From Picocystis sp. L7 (Eukaryota; Chlorophyta; Picocystophyceae; Picocystales; Picocystaceae), in the NCBI GenBank assembly GCA_020975725.1, contig QXJR01000022.1:491626-555625 (forward strand): a DNA stretch of 64,000 bases, read 5' to 3'. Each line of letters starts with the position of its first letter. Positions within the stretch are counted from its first letter, which is position 1. The notes under the pieces are model-generated. The model was not told where the DNA came from and made no database searches. It saw only the letters and a program-made list of their open reading frames with translations. Both the position numbers and the translations under genes were made by a program. Shown here one piece after another: positions 1-10,643 of this stretch.

Positions 1-18
1 GCTCCATCGGCGGAGGAA

Positions 19-387
19 CTACACCTCGTCTTCGTTCAACAGGAGGTTGGGAATGCCTTTGGAGATGGGAAACCGACGTCCTGTCTCCGGACAGATCAAC
101 CAACCTTCCTCTACGTGCACCTCCAACAAGGCGTGGTGGAACGCACGCATGAACCCCTCGTCGTCCAACATCTCTTCCGTGCATTCGTCGGGCAGTTCGG
201 AAACCCCGAGTCCTTCCGCAGCATCCTTGAACGCCTTCCATTCGAGCTTGGGATACATCTGTCGAAGGAAATCTGCGTCGAAATCTACCTTGGTCTCCTC
301 CACTTGGTCGGCCTCGATCTTCAAGGGGAACCCGTTCTTCACGCCACGTATGTTGCAGCTCAGCATGTTGTGCGTGAGCAGCTTCAT
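19..387 (-). CDS. TRM112: TRM112-type methyltransferase activator
   Basis: A complete 122-residue frame opens with MKLLTHNMLSCN and closes with PNLLLNEDEV, both ends characteristic of plant and algal TRM112. The family forms a small zinc-ribbon/helical scaffold that binds and activates several SAM-dependent methyltransferases acting on tRNA, 18S rRNA and the release factor eRF1. The C-terminal segment ICPETGRRFPISKGIPN is the conserved partner-binding part. As in plant orthologues, the zinc-binding cysteines seen in yeast are largely absent. The length matches the family, so no intron is needed. The gene reads out of the left edge of the window and its stop is at 19-21. Confidence 0.95.
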   Translation of the reverse strand: MKLLTHNMLSCNIRGVKNGFPLKIEADQVEETKVDFDADFLRQMYPKLEWKAFKDAAEGLGVSELPDECTEEMLDDEGFMRAFHHALLEVHVEEGWLICPETGRRFPISKGIPNLLLNEDEV

Positions 388-1304
388 CGCGTCACCCGAC
401 GCCGACCACCCTCGCAGGTCGCGCTCCCGCCCTTGGACCGCACGAGCTTCCTCTTCGAGCGCTTCCTTGCGCCGCCGATGCGCCTTTCTCCACCTTCAGC
501 CCGGTCGAGGGCCCGAAACGTGTCGCCTCTCAAATCCCTTAGGATCTCTCCCGGGTTTCCATCGAGATCTCGTCCCTCCTCATCGAGATCTCCTCGGCGG
601 TCGATGGTCCTCCCGGAAGGAGTTGCAGGGAGAAACGTGGGGGGAAGTTCCAGGGGTGCACGCCCATGGCCTCGTGTCGGAAGGTCCTTCCGACACGTCC
701 GTGTCCATCGCGGGAAAGCGCCCGAAACGATGGATCGTCCAGCCGCGGATGGATCCGATCGAAAGCCTTGGAAGGCGGTGCAACGGATCGGTGTCAGACG
801 TGGAGGATCCGAGGGACGACGCCGGGTGCCGACACCGGTCGGTGAAGGCGCTGGAAGTGGGATTCGAACGCAGGCCAGGCATCCTCCTCCACCCTCCCAT
901 GAGCCCAAGCTCATGGCGTTCCGAAACGTACCTCCAATGGCCGTGCGTTGGCCGATCGAAGCTGCTCGAACGGCTTGCACGCAGGAAAGATGGACAAGTC
1001 CGACGGGAGACGGTGCGTTGGAAAGGGTGCGGAGCACAACCGGAACGGCGCGGCGAGAACCCCTCGCGACTCCGCCTCGGCGAACGTGGACGTGGTCGTC
1101 GGGTGCGTTCGCGGTCGGAATCCGTCCCCGGCGTCTTCCTCGAGGCGTTGCCTTCGCGGAGAACACACAACCCCGTCCCACCGCCGTTGCGCGTTCGCGG
1201 AGCCGACGAGCGCGTCCTTCAGGATGCCGTGCATGCACGTTGAAATCAGGTTGCATTACAACGGATGAATGTCTTCCCGCGAACCTCGAGGCTTCCTGCG
1301 TCTA
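388..1304. other. gene-poor GC-rich spacer
   Basis: Several long open frames exist on both strands, but all are arginine- and proline-rich, overlap one another and contain no recognisable domain. They are best explained by the scarcity of A/T-rich stop codons in GC-rich DNA. I see no supported gene, although promoter sequence for the TRM112-like gene must lie at its left side. Confidence 0.6.
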
Positions 1305-1838
1305 TCATCGCCACCTCTGGAAGTCGTCGTCGTCATCGTCGTCGTCTTCGTCCCTCTTCCCAAACACCCGGCTCACGGCACTCCGCACGAACTGCACGAA
1401 GAACATGAGCAGAGCGATCTGGAAGATGAATCCACCTCCAAATCCCATTCCATAGACCGGCATGAAAGGGCTGAATCCGTAGAATCCACCGCCGTAGATG
1501 GGCGGTGCGACGAGTGGACCGCCGTAGTATCCGCCATATCCTCCACCGGCCCTGGGCGCGCTCGTCCTGGGCCTGGGTTGCGACCTGAAGCTGCGTCCAC
1601 CCACGCGTCCACCGCCTGCGGCCAATGCTTCGTCTGGTGCGGTGGCCAGGAGCATGGCACAGGCCATGGCCACGAGTCCTGCGGTCTTGGCCTTGGGTGC
1701 GGCCCATCTCCTTTCCCCGTCGTCCTCTTGTTTCTTGTGTGCGGTCACCGCCACGTTCCTCGTCCTCCTGATCCTCCCCGCGTTCGTCCTGGGCATTGCC
1801 GGACGCTTCGCCATCGCCGTGCGTGGAGCCAGTGCCAT
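1305..1838 (-). CDS. DUF1517-like thylakoid membrane protein
   Basis: From the ATG at 1838 the frame encodes 177 residues. It begins with a basic, alanine-rich plastid transit region. A hydrophobic lumen-type stretch ending in APDEALAAG follows, then GGRVGGRSF, a Gly/Tyr/Pro-rich segment and one transmembrane helix (GFIFQIALLMFFVQFV). The tail is RDEDDDDDDDDF. The GGR-GGRSF motif followed by a Gly-rich linker and helix resembles the N-terminal half of plant DUF1517 (FLAP1-like) thylakoid proteins. The soluble C-terminal DUF1517 domain is absent, and no downstream exon could be recognised, so this is either a short relative or an incomplete model. The frame is open upstream of 1838, but that extension is low-complexity and probably untranslated. 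The poly-Asp tract is encoded by a trinucleotide run at about 1324-1350. Confidence 0.6.
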   Translation of the reverse strand: MALAPRTAMAKRPAMPRTNAGRIRRTRNVAVTAHKKQEDDGERRWAAPKAKTAGLVAMACAMLLATAPDEALAAGGGRVGGRSFRSQPRPRTSAPRAGGGYGGYYGGPLVAPPIYGGGFYGFSPFMPVYGMGFGGGFIFQIALLMFFVQFVRSAVSRVFGKRDEDDDDDDDDFQRWR

Positions 1839-2181
1839 CGCAGCACGCGCCTGTCCTTCTCGAACGATCTCTGATCTGGCCACGTCCGATCCCCGTGCTC
1901 GGTTCAAGACCCCCCTTCTCACCGGTTTCGAGACCCGAGCGGTTCCCCTTCGGAACCCCCCCTTTCGAACCCGATCGATCCCCCCCAGACCCCGTTTTCC
2001 CCCCGGTGGATGGATCCCGGACCAGGTCGAGGCCAAACCCGATGGGTTAACACGAACGTAAACCGAACACCCAGGGGAAGAGAGATGCATCCAGACGTGT
2101 ACCCCACGTCGAGAGGAAGAACGTCGACCGCAGAGGAGATGAAGGGAGGGGAAGGGGGTCCTCGGCGGGGACCGGAAGAAG
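1839..2181. promoter_or_regulatory. divergent intergenic region
   Basis: This 343-bp stretch separates two divergently read genes, so both promoters must lie here. I see no TATA box or other motif clear enough to name. Confidence 0.4.
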
Positions 2182-3507
2182 ATGCGTGGCGGATGGACGC
2201 GCGTCGCGTGCGCGACATGGACGCTCACGAAAGCTGCACAAGCGCAGGAGGAGTCCCAGGAGGAACCGAAACGAAGCAGAGACCGTCACGCCACCGCCAA
2301 ATGGAAGGTGTACACCGACCGAGCCAGAGAGCTGTGCAACCGAAAGAAGTTCGACGAAGCGGAAGGATTCCTACGACGAGCGTTGCAAGAAGCGCGAGTG
2401 GGATTCGGAGAGAAAGACGGACACGTGGCCGCGGCGAAGCAGAACCTGGCCGAACTGCACAGGCTGCAAAACCGACCCGAAGAAGCCGAAAAGATGTACC
2501 GAGAGGCGCTGCAACTGCTCGTGGCTGCAGAGGGAGCAGACCATCCCAGCGTTGGCGCCCTCCTGGATCACATGGGCCTCTTTTATGCACAGCTGGAGAA
2601 CTGGAAAGAGGCGGAGAAGGTGTATCGAAAATCACTCCTGGCAAAGAAGGAATCCTTGGGCGACCAACACCAGGAATACGCCGCGACGCTGGCGTTGCTC
2701 GCTGAAGCCCTGGCCGGACAAGGCAGGTTGGAAGCTGCACTCGCCGCCATGGAAGAATCCGTCCAGGTCGTGGACTCCACAGGACTCGTGTCTCCTGTCG
2801 TGCTGAACAACAGAATGTTGAAACTGGCATCCCTATACATCCGAACGCGTAGATTCGCGGAGGCGGCCAACTGGCACGGCCGTGCCATCCAAGAACTCGA
2901 GCTCAACCTGGGCGCCAGCCATCCTCAAGTGGCTCTAGTGTCAGAGAGCATAGGCGTGGAAATGGCGCAAGGAGGTCGACGAGAGGCTGGACGGCATCAT
3001 CTGGAAAAGGCATCACAGATATGGGAGGAGGTGGCCGACGAAAGCATCCAACGTGGCCGCGTGTTGCGGCGTTTGGTCATGCTTCGCCTCGCTTCGGATA
3101 CCTCGCAAGCTTCCTTGCAAGAGGGCTTGAAGGACATACAGACATCGCTGGCCATCGCAGAAAAGGTATGGTCGAAGAGCCTGAAACAGTGGAAGTCCGC
3201 TCCTGCGAGCGGCCACGTCGACTCTAGCCTCCTCCAATATTCGCTCAACAAATCCGCGGAAGAGTTGTGTAGAACCCTCCTTGTGCAAGGAGTGATGTTA
3301 CATTTTTACAAAAATCCACACGTAGAAGGGGGAACAGATCCCCTGTGCACCTGCACGAAAACAATTGAAGATTTGAAAGCTTGCCTGCGCACCCAGGACC
3401 TGCCTGGGGTTATGCTACAGCTGGAAACACGATGCAAAACGCTGCAAGGTGAAGCTTCGCGAGGACCGTTCGATTCATTTCGTGCCGAGATAATAAACAT
3501 GTTGTGA
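2182..3507 (+). CDS. kinesin-light-chain-like TPR protein
   Basis: The 441-residue single-exon frame contains consecutive tetratricopeptide repeats of about 42 residues from roughly residue 45 to 280. Examples are AAAKQNLAELHRLQNRPEEAEKMYREALQL and EYAATLALLAEALAGQGRLEAALAAMEESV. The 42-residue spacing, and the links that mention acidic residues and DHPSV or GASHPQV, are typical of kinesin-light-chain/nephrocystin-type TPRs rather than 34-residue TPRs. Plants and algae have soluble and plastid members acting as scaffolds. The first 20 residues could be a short targeting peptide. The C-terminal 120 residues are helical without a named domain. Its stop lies only 37 bp from the stop of the convergent ESCRT gene, showing compact packing. 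Confidence 0.75.
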   Translation: MRGGWTRVACATWTLTKAAQAQEESQEEPKRSRDRHATAKWKVYTDRARELCNRKKFDEAEGFLRRALQEARVGFGEKDGHVAAAKQNLAELHRLQNRPEEAEKMYREALQLLVAAEGADHPSVGALLDHMGLFYAQLENWKEAEKVYRKSLLAKKESLGDQHQEYAATLALLAEALAGQGRLEAALAAMEESVQVVDSTGLVSPVVLNNRMLKLASLYIRTRRFAEAANWHGRAIQELELNLGASHPQVALVSESIGVEMAQGGRREAGRHHLEKASQIWEEVADESIQRGRVLRRLVMLRLASDTSQASLQEGLKDIQTSLAIAEKVWSKSLKQWKSAPASGHVDSSLLQYSLNKSAEELCRTLLVQGVMLHFYKNPHVEGGTDPLCTCTKTIEDLKACLRTQDLPGVMLQLETRCKTLQGEASRGPFDSFRAEIINML

Positions 3508-3544
3508 GCTCGGCAGGCTTCTGTCTCCATGGGTACGCTGCTTC

Positions 3545-4147
3545 TCAGCTCTTCGCTTTGAGTTCTTCGTAACGCCTGGTAAGGTCGTTCGCTGCCTGCG
3601 ATGCCGGAACGGCTGTGGACGTCCTGGGCATGTTGATTTGTACCTCCAGGCCGTGCTCGTCGGCAACCTGTTGCATGAGCTCTTGCACTTGGTCAGGTGG
3701 CGTGGCCATGGCCGTGGTGTTGCTCATGGCCCTTTCCACGAAGTCCGTGCGCACATCCAGGCTTTCGAACTGCTTCTCGAAGGTGTCCATGGTGACGGAA
3801 ACCTGTTCGAGGTTGTTGGTCTTCAAGGCCGAGTCCAAGCTCTTCACGATGCCGGTCATGTTCTTGTTCACCATGTTCATCTTGGCTTGCGTGTCAAGCC
3901 TGGACACGACGGCGTCGAGCCTGGATGCGAGCCTGAGGTAGTTGAGCTGTTCGTTTTTCTTACGGATGGCGTTTTGGGCGTAGATCTGCGCCCCTTCCAT
4001 GTTCCCTTTCTCAATCGCTTTCTTGACACGTGCCCGTTCCGCCTTCTCTTCCTTCTCGCACTTCCGGGACTGTCTCTCCAGCTGCTTGGCCGAGAACTTC
4101 AGGTTGAACACCTGGTCCATCAGCCTCCGATCTGCACGAGAACCCAT
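3545..4147 (-). CDS. CHMP1: ESCRT-III subunit CHMP1 (Did2/Vps46)
   Basis: The protein from the ATG at 4147 is 200 residues and follows plant CHMP1 closely. It has the basic N-terminal helix pair (MDQVFNLKFSAKQLERQSRKCEKEEKAE, then KKAIEKGNMEGAQIYAQNAIRKK), the NYLRLASRLDAVVSRLDTQAKM segment, and an acidic second half. At the end is a MIT-interacting motif, DLTRRYEELKAK, which recruits Vps4 and LIP5. CHMP1 helps complete membrane scission during multivesicular body sorting and cytokinesis, in the cytosol on endosomes. An upstream open extension to 4480 is unlike any CHMP protein and is left out. An alternative start at 4120 (MDQVF) would match animal proteins better. Confidence 0.95.
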   Translation of the reverse strand: MGSRADRRLMDQVFNLKFSAKQLERQSRKCEKEEKAERARVKKAIEKGNMEGAQIYAQNAIRKKNEQLNYLRLASRLDAVVSRLDTQAKMNMVNKNMTGIVKSLDSALKTNNLEQVSVTMDTFEKQFESLDVRTDFVERAMSNTTAMATPPDQVQELMQQVADEHGLEVQINMPRTSTAVPASQAANDLTRRYEELKAKS

Positions 4148-5659
4148 CGCTCCTCCTCTACGAAGTCGCAAGAGGCGATGGTCTAGTGCTGCAGAAGTCG
4201 TGCTCGTTCCGATGCGAATGGGAAACCGACTGGCTACGTCCCACACTCCCACAAAGGGGGGCAGACAAGGGTACCTCCATGGAGATCGGGAGACAGGTGC
4301 CCCCCTTTGGAAACGACCCAAACCTTCCTTCGCGATGACGAACGTCCTTCCCTCGAACGGTCCAAAGTTGCACAGCTCCTTCTCGTCGTTGAAGTTGGGC
4401 CTGGGCCTTCGGAGTCGGACGTGGGGGGCTCTGCTCCCTGCGAGCGAGCATCCACGTTGTCTGTCCCACGTCGCGAGCAAGTTCCATCACGAAGGACACT
4501 AGGGAGAACGTCAACAAAGACATGGCCGACAATGGCAAAGTTTTAGGGGAATGAGACATACACATGTTGCAAACGGTCCCGTGCCTTGCCTTTGAACCAA
4601 CCGGCTCACAAGAATGATCGAACGGTCGAAATTGACACGTGGACGTGGCTTGCCCGCGCTGATTGCGAACACATGCAAGGAGAATATTGTTCGACAAGTC
4701 CCACAAGAAACCCACCGAATGTCCCTCAATGAGTAATCTTTTTACACCAAGAGTAGACTTGCCCACCAAAAGGCGCGATGCATGCCTTGCCTCAATCGAG
4801 CAATCAAAGCCCTTGGCTTTAGAATGGCCTTACCTTTTCGAGGAAGGCCCTTCCACGATAAAAGGGCATGTTGTTGAGTCGCAACATGTTGCCTTGGTAT
4901 GGTAAGTACACGACAACAACAAATCTTGGTATTCCTAGATCTTATCTCCAATCGCCTAACCCAACCTCACGTCATGTAGACGCTGGAACCACCAGGCCTC
5001 GTTCGAGAGCTTCGTTGAACGATTGCAACCTCTTGATCTTCTCTCCTTCCTGGGATATGACTTCTCATGCATCAAAACTCGTTGGAAAATCGGACGTTTC
5101 AAGTTTGCCAACTTGTCACACTGCCCTTAAATGTGCAAGACCATAGAGTACACATGCTCGTCGTACGAACAATGATCTACACGGTTGAGCCCAATAATCG
5201 GATGTGCCACTTCTCGCCTTGTGAAGCCTTTGGAGGGCTTCCAACCGAACCACGTGGGTAATTGCGAAGTGGTGTTTACTAGTATTTAGGTATGATGAGC
5301 AACATGCGTTTGGCAACCGACACTATGCAAATTCAGGAAAGGGGGCAAATGCCAAACCATGCCATTGATCACGGGTATTGCAATGCCAACTTTTAAACAT
5401 AATGCAAGCTATTGATAAGCAATCGTTAGTTGCTAGACATGCCGCTATGCCGCATGGTGCTGCTCACAAGTGCAGCCGCAATTGCAATGTTCACGCTCAA
5501 CGGCGGTGGTGGATTGGGTTTTGATGAAACGGGGAGAGGATAAGCAAAACGATGGAAGTAGAAAATACAACTGCAGGATGACAGGGACAGTGTTAGGAGC
5601 CAGAGAAAGGGCGTCGAAAACTAAGAGCGCTTGTGCAAAGACATGTTACAGGCCAACGT
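4148..5659. other. 1.5-kb spacer without recognised gene
   Basis: The left part is GC-rich and must hold the CHMP1 promoter. From about 4500 the DNA becomes A/T-richer with many stops in all frames. No RNA gene, repeat array or protein domain was recognised. Confidence 0.5.
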
Positions 5660-7281
5660 CTACAGGAAAGACTCCAGCTTTTCAACCTCCTTCTTGGAAC
5701 CAACAAACAGCGGGACCCTCTGGTGGACTTGCTCCGGGCACACGTTTAGAACAGGCCCCTGCCCTGTAGATCCCTTGCCACCAGCTTGTTCTGCAATGAA
5801 CGACATAGGAGCACACTCATAAAGAAGACGTAGCTTGCCATTAGGGTTCCTCTTATCGCCAGGGTAACCATAGATGCCTCCATACAGCAGCGTCCTGTGG
5901 AAGTCACCCACAAGAGATCCAATGTAACGTGCCGAGTAAGGTTTGGAGCCATCTGCAGGAGCTTTGAGTTCCGCCATGTAGTCCTGCAGACCCTTATCCC
6001 AGGAAGCGTAGTTGCCTTCGTTGAAGGAGTAAATCTTGCCTTCCTCAGGGATCTTGACATTGTTGTGTGTCAGCACAAACTCCCCAATCTGGGGGTCAAG
6101 CGTGAATCCAAACACTCCGGCGCCGATAGACAAGACAAGAACAGTGGAGGAAGAGTACATGCAGTATCCTGCTCCCAGCAACCCTGACCCAGGCTGGCAA
6201 ACATTGACGATGCAGTTCTGGACAAGCTCATCCGCATCGTTGGCATCCATCCTGCATTCAGCCGTCGGTTCGTAGATGCCCCAGATTGAGCCGGTGGAGA
6301 TGCCAGCATCGATGTTCGAGGATCCATCCAGGGGATCAAACACAACAATGTAGTTCCCTGAGTAAGTATCTTCCACAGCCACAGGGGTGTCTTCCTCCTC
6401 GGACGCGATTATCCCGGTGCGACCGCTCGCACGAAGGCAATTGCAGAACACGTCGTTGGAGACGACGTCGAGCTTCTTCTGATCCTCTCCTTGGACATTG
6501 GTCTCTCCTGCCAATCCAGTCAGATTGGAGATACCAGCACGGTTGACCAGGGAAGCGATTTGCTTGCATGCCGTCGCGATGGAGCTGAACACCACCACCA
6601 ACTCGTTATCGATGGTGCCTTTCCTCTCTTCCTGTTTTTCGAAAAGCAAAGGCCCATGCGTCAGCTGCAACTTCTCGATTTTTTCCTTCCAGAGGGGAAG
6701 TTTCGATTGACCTCACAAGGTACTTCCTTTTCTCGGGCCCAGAGCCTTGGGAAACTTACGTTCAGCAGCCAGGTGGTGAGTGTCTTGATGGCAAATTCGT
6801 TGCTGTTGCTCATCTCGGCAGGTTTGGGGTCCACAGTCACGGCATGGACCTTCGTCGTTTCAAGACACCGGGTTCGTTCGTCCGTTCGATCGATCGGTCC
6901 GTTTGTTCGTTGGTCGAGTGCAAGTGGTTCCCGTCAGTTTCCGTGTTCGAAGAGTACATCTCCGTGACCCGCGCGGTCGTTTCGACATCCGCCCACACGT
7001 CGTTCTTTTCGCTCCCAGGAGAGGAATCACGGCCTGTGCTTGTTTCGACCGCGTTCCGTTCGTTTCGCGTGTTGTCCTTCTTCTTCGTGTGTCGGCGGAG
7101 GTCTCCTCACCTTCCCTTTTTCACTCCCAGCACGTGCGACCGTGACGCGTTTCTCTCTCTTTCCTGCGTCCAGGTTCCTTCCTTCTTTCCAGGCCGTCGT
7201 ACGTGCGACCATCCTTCCCCTTGTGGCCAAGCATGTTGCGTGTGGTTGGCGCAAGTGCGCACGTGTGGATGCAGCCATCAT
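5660..7281 (-). CDS. FBP1: plastid fructose-1,6-bisphosphatase, 3 exons
   Basis: The enzyme converts fructose-1,6-bisphosphate to fructose-6-phosphate in the Calvin cycle in the stroma. The exons on the minus strand are 7281-7111, 6849-6760 and 6631-5660, encoding 410 residues. Exon 1 is a basic transit peptide ending near TVARAGSEKGK. Exon 2 ends in TLTTWLLN, and exon 3 resumes with EERKGTIDNEL, exactly the spacing of plastid FBPases. Visible motifs include the catalytic NYIVVFDPLDGSSNID and YGGIYGYPGDKR. Three cysteines in the loop between AEC, QNC and NVC correspond to the thioredoxin-sensitive loop of the plastid isoform, so light/redox regulation is expected. Intron 1 (6850-7110) runs from GTGAGG to AAG and intron 2 (6632-6759) from GTAAGT to CAG. 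Both contain CTGAC. Exon 1 rests on frame and composition only; exons 2 and 3 are very secure. Confidence 0.9.
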
Positions 7282-8504
7282 CTTCACGGTCGAATGCGCC
7301 CACTCGGATGGGATGGAGGATCCCTACCCGCCTGGTTCGACAGAGAGGGGGGTCGATTTCCCTTTCTCCTGGGTGTGTGGGGGTGGATAAGGGCGTGGGG
7401 GGGGGGACGAACCCCCTCCCGCACCACACGTATCGAAACCGAAACGAAAGGGAACGTTTGAAAGGGGAAGGGGAAAGATCGAACCGTTCGAACCCGTCGC
7501 AGTTGGAGATCGATGGGAGAGGTGGGGGGGTCGAACCGGGCGCGATAGAAAGGAATCCCATCCGGTCGTTTCACCCGATCGTACCCAGGATCGAAAGGAA
7601 GAAAAACGGGGATCGAAAAGGGGATGGATACGATGAAACCGGCATCCCGAAGGATCCCGTCCTACGCGAAGGAACCCAGGGTCGATTCCCGTCCCATGGA
7701 AACCCCCATCCAGACCCAACCGCACAAGGCAGGCTTCAGGGATGTCGAATCCACAAGGACACATTCCCCCCCTTTTGCTGGAGCCAAGCTTCCACTCGAG
7801 CGTGTCGGGGTCGGAGGACAACAACCAGGTCGAGATATACCTGGGGGAGCCGGAGAAGGGATCGCATTCACCACGGAAGGACCGCATGGAGGGTTGACAC
7901 CAGGGATACCAACCGAAACAGAAGCAAGCCAAAGGCATAAGATAGCATGGGCAAGCACCACGTCCAGCAAATCTCCCACGAAAGGAATCGACATCGCATC
8001 CTCCACGCTGGATCGTACGCACTACGGTTCCATACGTGCACGCACTTTGAGCATCGAATGTCGACGAGAAAGGTTGCGAACCTCCAACCGCGCAACCCAC
8101 ATTCCACCTCACGCGGATCCCTGCGAATTCAACACAGGAATCGGATGCATGCAACCGTGCTGTCCAAAAGTCAGTGGCATGATGAGAGGTACGTGGCCAC
8201 GAGACCATCCAAACACAGGAAGAATGTTACGTATGGTTATAAATGATGGTTGTACTACACAATAGGCGCCGTTGGGACGCGTGGATGACATCCACTATCC
8301 CCTCGCTAAAACACAAACAAATCGATCGGGAGTGTCGTGCCTGCCCGCATTCGTGCAGAAGGGAAAACCAATACGAACACGTGACTCGGCATGAGCCCCG
8401 TCGCACACACTGCTCTGCAACAAAGCCATAAGGGTTATTCATGAACAAGGCAAGCAGGCGAAGAAACCTCGCCTCCCACTCATATCTCGAAAGGAAATCT
8501 TGCG
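7282..8504. other. spacer; only a weak membrane-protein fragment
   Basis: Many overlapping open frames exist, but none matches a family confidently. On the minus strand near 8006-7910 a short stretch, SIPFVGDLLDVVLAHAILCL, looks like part of a DUF4112-type membrane segment. No flanking exons with the rest of that domain could be found. The FBPase promoter must lie at the left end of this interval. Confidence 0.35.
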
Positions 8505-10120
8505 TTAGATCTGCAACTCCCTGCCGTAGATCCAGCTGAAAGGGACAGATTTGACGGGCTGCTTGGCCTTCCTGGATGCGCTCCTCTCCGCGAGCTTGCG
8601 AATGCGATCGGGGAGCTTGCAAAGATACTGCTGGGCTTCCTCGGCCTCTGGCTTCAACCCTTTCCTTGCCGGGACGTCCCACTTCTTGATCAGGAAATCC
8701 ATGATGTCTGCATAATCCCACGCAGTGTAGGTGCCGGTCTTTTCAGCAATCGCAGAGAAGTCGGCGAACAGGTTGCGTCCACCGGTGTTCTGCTCGTGCT
8801 CGCCATCGCTCATCATGTGCGCAGGCATGACAATCTGCTTGCGCATCATATCCGCGAACGCAAGCATGGCACCATCTGGATCCCTCATGAACAGCTGTTC
8901 GACGATCTTTCCGTAGCCCACCTCGTGCCTGGCCTCGTCCGAGGCGATGTTCCTGCACATGCTGCTCAGGACTTCGTCTCCGTACTTCTTGGCATCCACC
9001 GCCGTGTTGGTGTGGGACACTTTGGTCGCCCTCTCCTGGAAGGAAGTGTACACGAATCCGAGGTAGGGGTTGTTCTCCGTCTTGGGATCCATCCCGCTGG
9101 CAATGAGGCGTTGGATGGTGGATTCCACTGCTCTCATGTTCACGCGTCCGGTGAGGTACATGTACTTGTTCATGACATCCCCGTGTCGGTTCTCTTCTGC
9201 CGTCCAAAGCCTGGTCCATTTGGCCCATGCCGTTTCGCTGGCGCCCGTCTCGTCACGGATCCCGTCCAGGCTGTTCAACATGGCCATGTAGGTGGGGAGG
9301 GCTTCTTCGGTGATCATGTCTCCCACGAAGGTGACCAAGTACTCGTCTGGGATGGCTGCCGTGCGTTCCCTCATCTCCCTCACCCTCTCTTCGAAGCCAT
9401 CGCCGGAAGGCTCCGGCATGAAATCCGCGGGTTGCCAGCATTGTTCCACGGGTTTGAGGAGGTCCAGGAGCTGCGTGCGTTCCCCGGGGGAGCGAGAGGT
9501 GGGTGGGTTCGCGTTCCACGCCTCCGTCAGCTTCCTTTCCTTTTTCTTTTCGCGTTTCGACGTCCTTTCTCGTCTCGATGGCGGCGGTTTCTTTTTTTTT
9601 TCCCGTCCTCGTGGTCGCGCGTCCGTTTCCGCCGCCTCTTGGGTACCGTCGTTCGGCGTGCGTGCGTGATCGTTGTTGTCGTTTCGTCGCGTACTTCTGC
9701 GTTGGCGAATTCGTCGAGGTCTTGGATGACTTCGAACCTTTCTTGGGTGAGCGTGTGTGCTTTTTGTCCGTTTTCGTACACGATGGGCGACCACGTCTTT
9801 TCCTGGAAGGTCTTGGTTTGGGCGGTCACGTCGGCCGCCTTGCAGGTGGTCTTTCTGGACGTCACGACCGCGCCTCCTTCTACTTCGTCGTGGCGGGACG
9901 GGTTGGGTTTCCATCCCACGTTGGTTCCGTTCCATCGTCGTCGTCGACGCGTGCGTCGCGGTTTCGCGTTCCGCGTCACGTCAGCCAACCGTTTCCTTCT
10001 CCCCTCTTTTCCTTCCTCTCCTTGGCTTGGACCGGTCCTCCCCTTCCTTTCCCATCCCTGCGCACCTCTTCTCTTCCCTCCCATGGCATGGCTGTTCCTT
10101 TGGATCACGCGCACGGCCAT
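8505..10120 (-). CDS. plastid acyl-ACP (stearoyl-ACP) desaturase, 3 exons
   Basis: This soluble stromal di-iron enzyme introduces the first double bond into acyl chains bound to acyl carrier protein, using ferredoxin electrons. Proposed minus-strand exons are 10120-10066, 9882-9695 and 9470-8505, giving 402 residues. The last exon is unmistakable: [31 protein letters not shown], both iron-ligand motifs EENRH and DEARH, and the C-terminal [13 protein letters not shown]. The middle exon supplies [23 protein letters not shown], the conserved start of the mature enzyme. The junction FANAE-LLDLLKP has the plant spacing. The first exon ([13 protein letters not shown]...) would be the transit peptide. 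Its splice to 9882 is inferred from phase, a CTGAC at 9980-9984 and a sensible final length. Without that intron the N-terminus would be a 95-residue Arg-rich extension. Intron 9471-9694 is well supported. Confidence 0.9.
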
Positions 10121-10643
10121 GTCGTCTTCTTCTTCGTCTTCTTCGTCGTGGGAAGGACGATCCGGGAAGACGCGCAGGTGGTCGTGGTCGTGGTCGTTTG
10201 TCTTTGTGTCCACTCCCCCTTGGACGTCCCCTCCCACCTCCACCGGGAGGGAGGGAGGGATGGGGGAGAAGGGGAGGGCCCAAAGGGGATGGGGGGGGGT
10301 GCGAGACCGTCCTTCCCTCCTTCCTTCCCCCCTTCCTTCCTTCTTCTTCTTCTTCTTCTTCCGAACGAACGAACGAAAGAAAGAACGAAAGAACGAAGGG
10401 GAAGGGAAAGGGACGGTCCACAGATCCCACGGGGTCTCGCGAGGGTCTCGCGGGGGGGTCTCCCCCATCCCCATCCCCATCCATCGGAAAGGGAAAGGAG
10501 AGAGAGGGAGAGAGGGAGAGGGAGAGGGAGAGGGAGAGAGGAATCCTCCTCCCCTTTCCATCGAAGCGAAGCAGGGAGAAAGAGGGACGTAGGATGGGAC
10601 CGCACCACCATCACGGCGGCCGAACGCCAATCGGGACGCATAT
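10121..10643. repeat. microsatellite-rich spacer
   Basis: This interval between two genes read in the same direction holds simple repeats. They are CTTC/CTT runs at about 10338-10361, a GAAC/GAAA run at about 10363-10398, and GGGA/GAGA purine tracts at about 10485-10540. No gene is seen. It probably contains the promoter of the desaturase gene. Confidence 0.7.

Noticed and set aside
840-870. tRNA-like B-box sequence (GTTCGAATCC on the minus strand)
   Set aside because: The neighbouring bases do not form a T-arm, and no anticodon or D arm can be placed. Similar TTCGAATCC motifs near 14353 and 17620 also lack cloverleaf partners.
384-1256. 290-residue open frame on the minus strand, and two overlapping plus-strand frames
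   Set aside because: Composition is Arg/Pro-rich with no domain. Frames overlap on both strands, as expected by chance in GC-rich DNA.
5470-5822. short plus-strand frames next to the FBPase stop
   Set aside because: They overlap the 3' end of the FBPase exon in antisense and have no similarity to known domains.
7662-8006. possible DUF4112-like membrane protein on the minus strand
   Set aside because: Only about 20 residues resemble the family. No flanking exons or consistent splice sites complete the domain.
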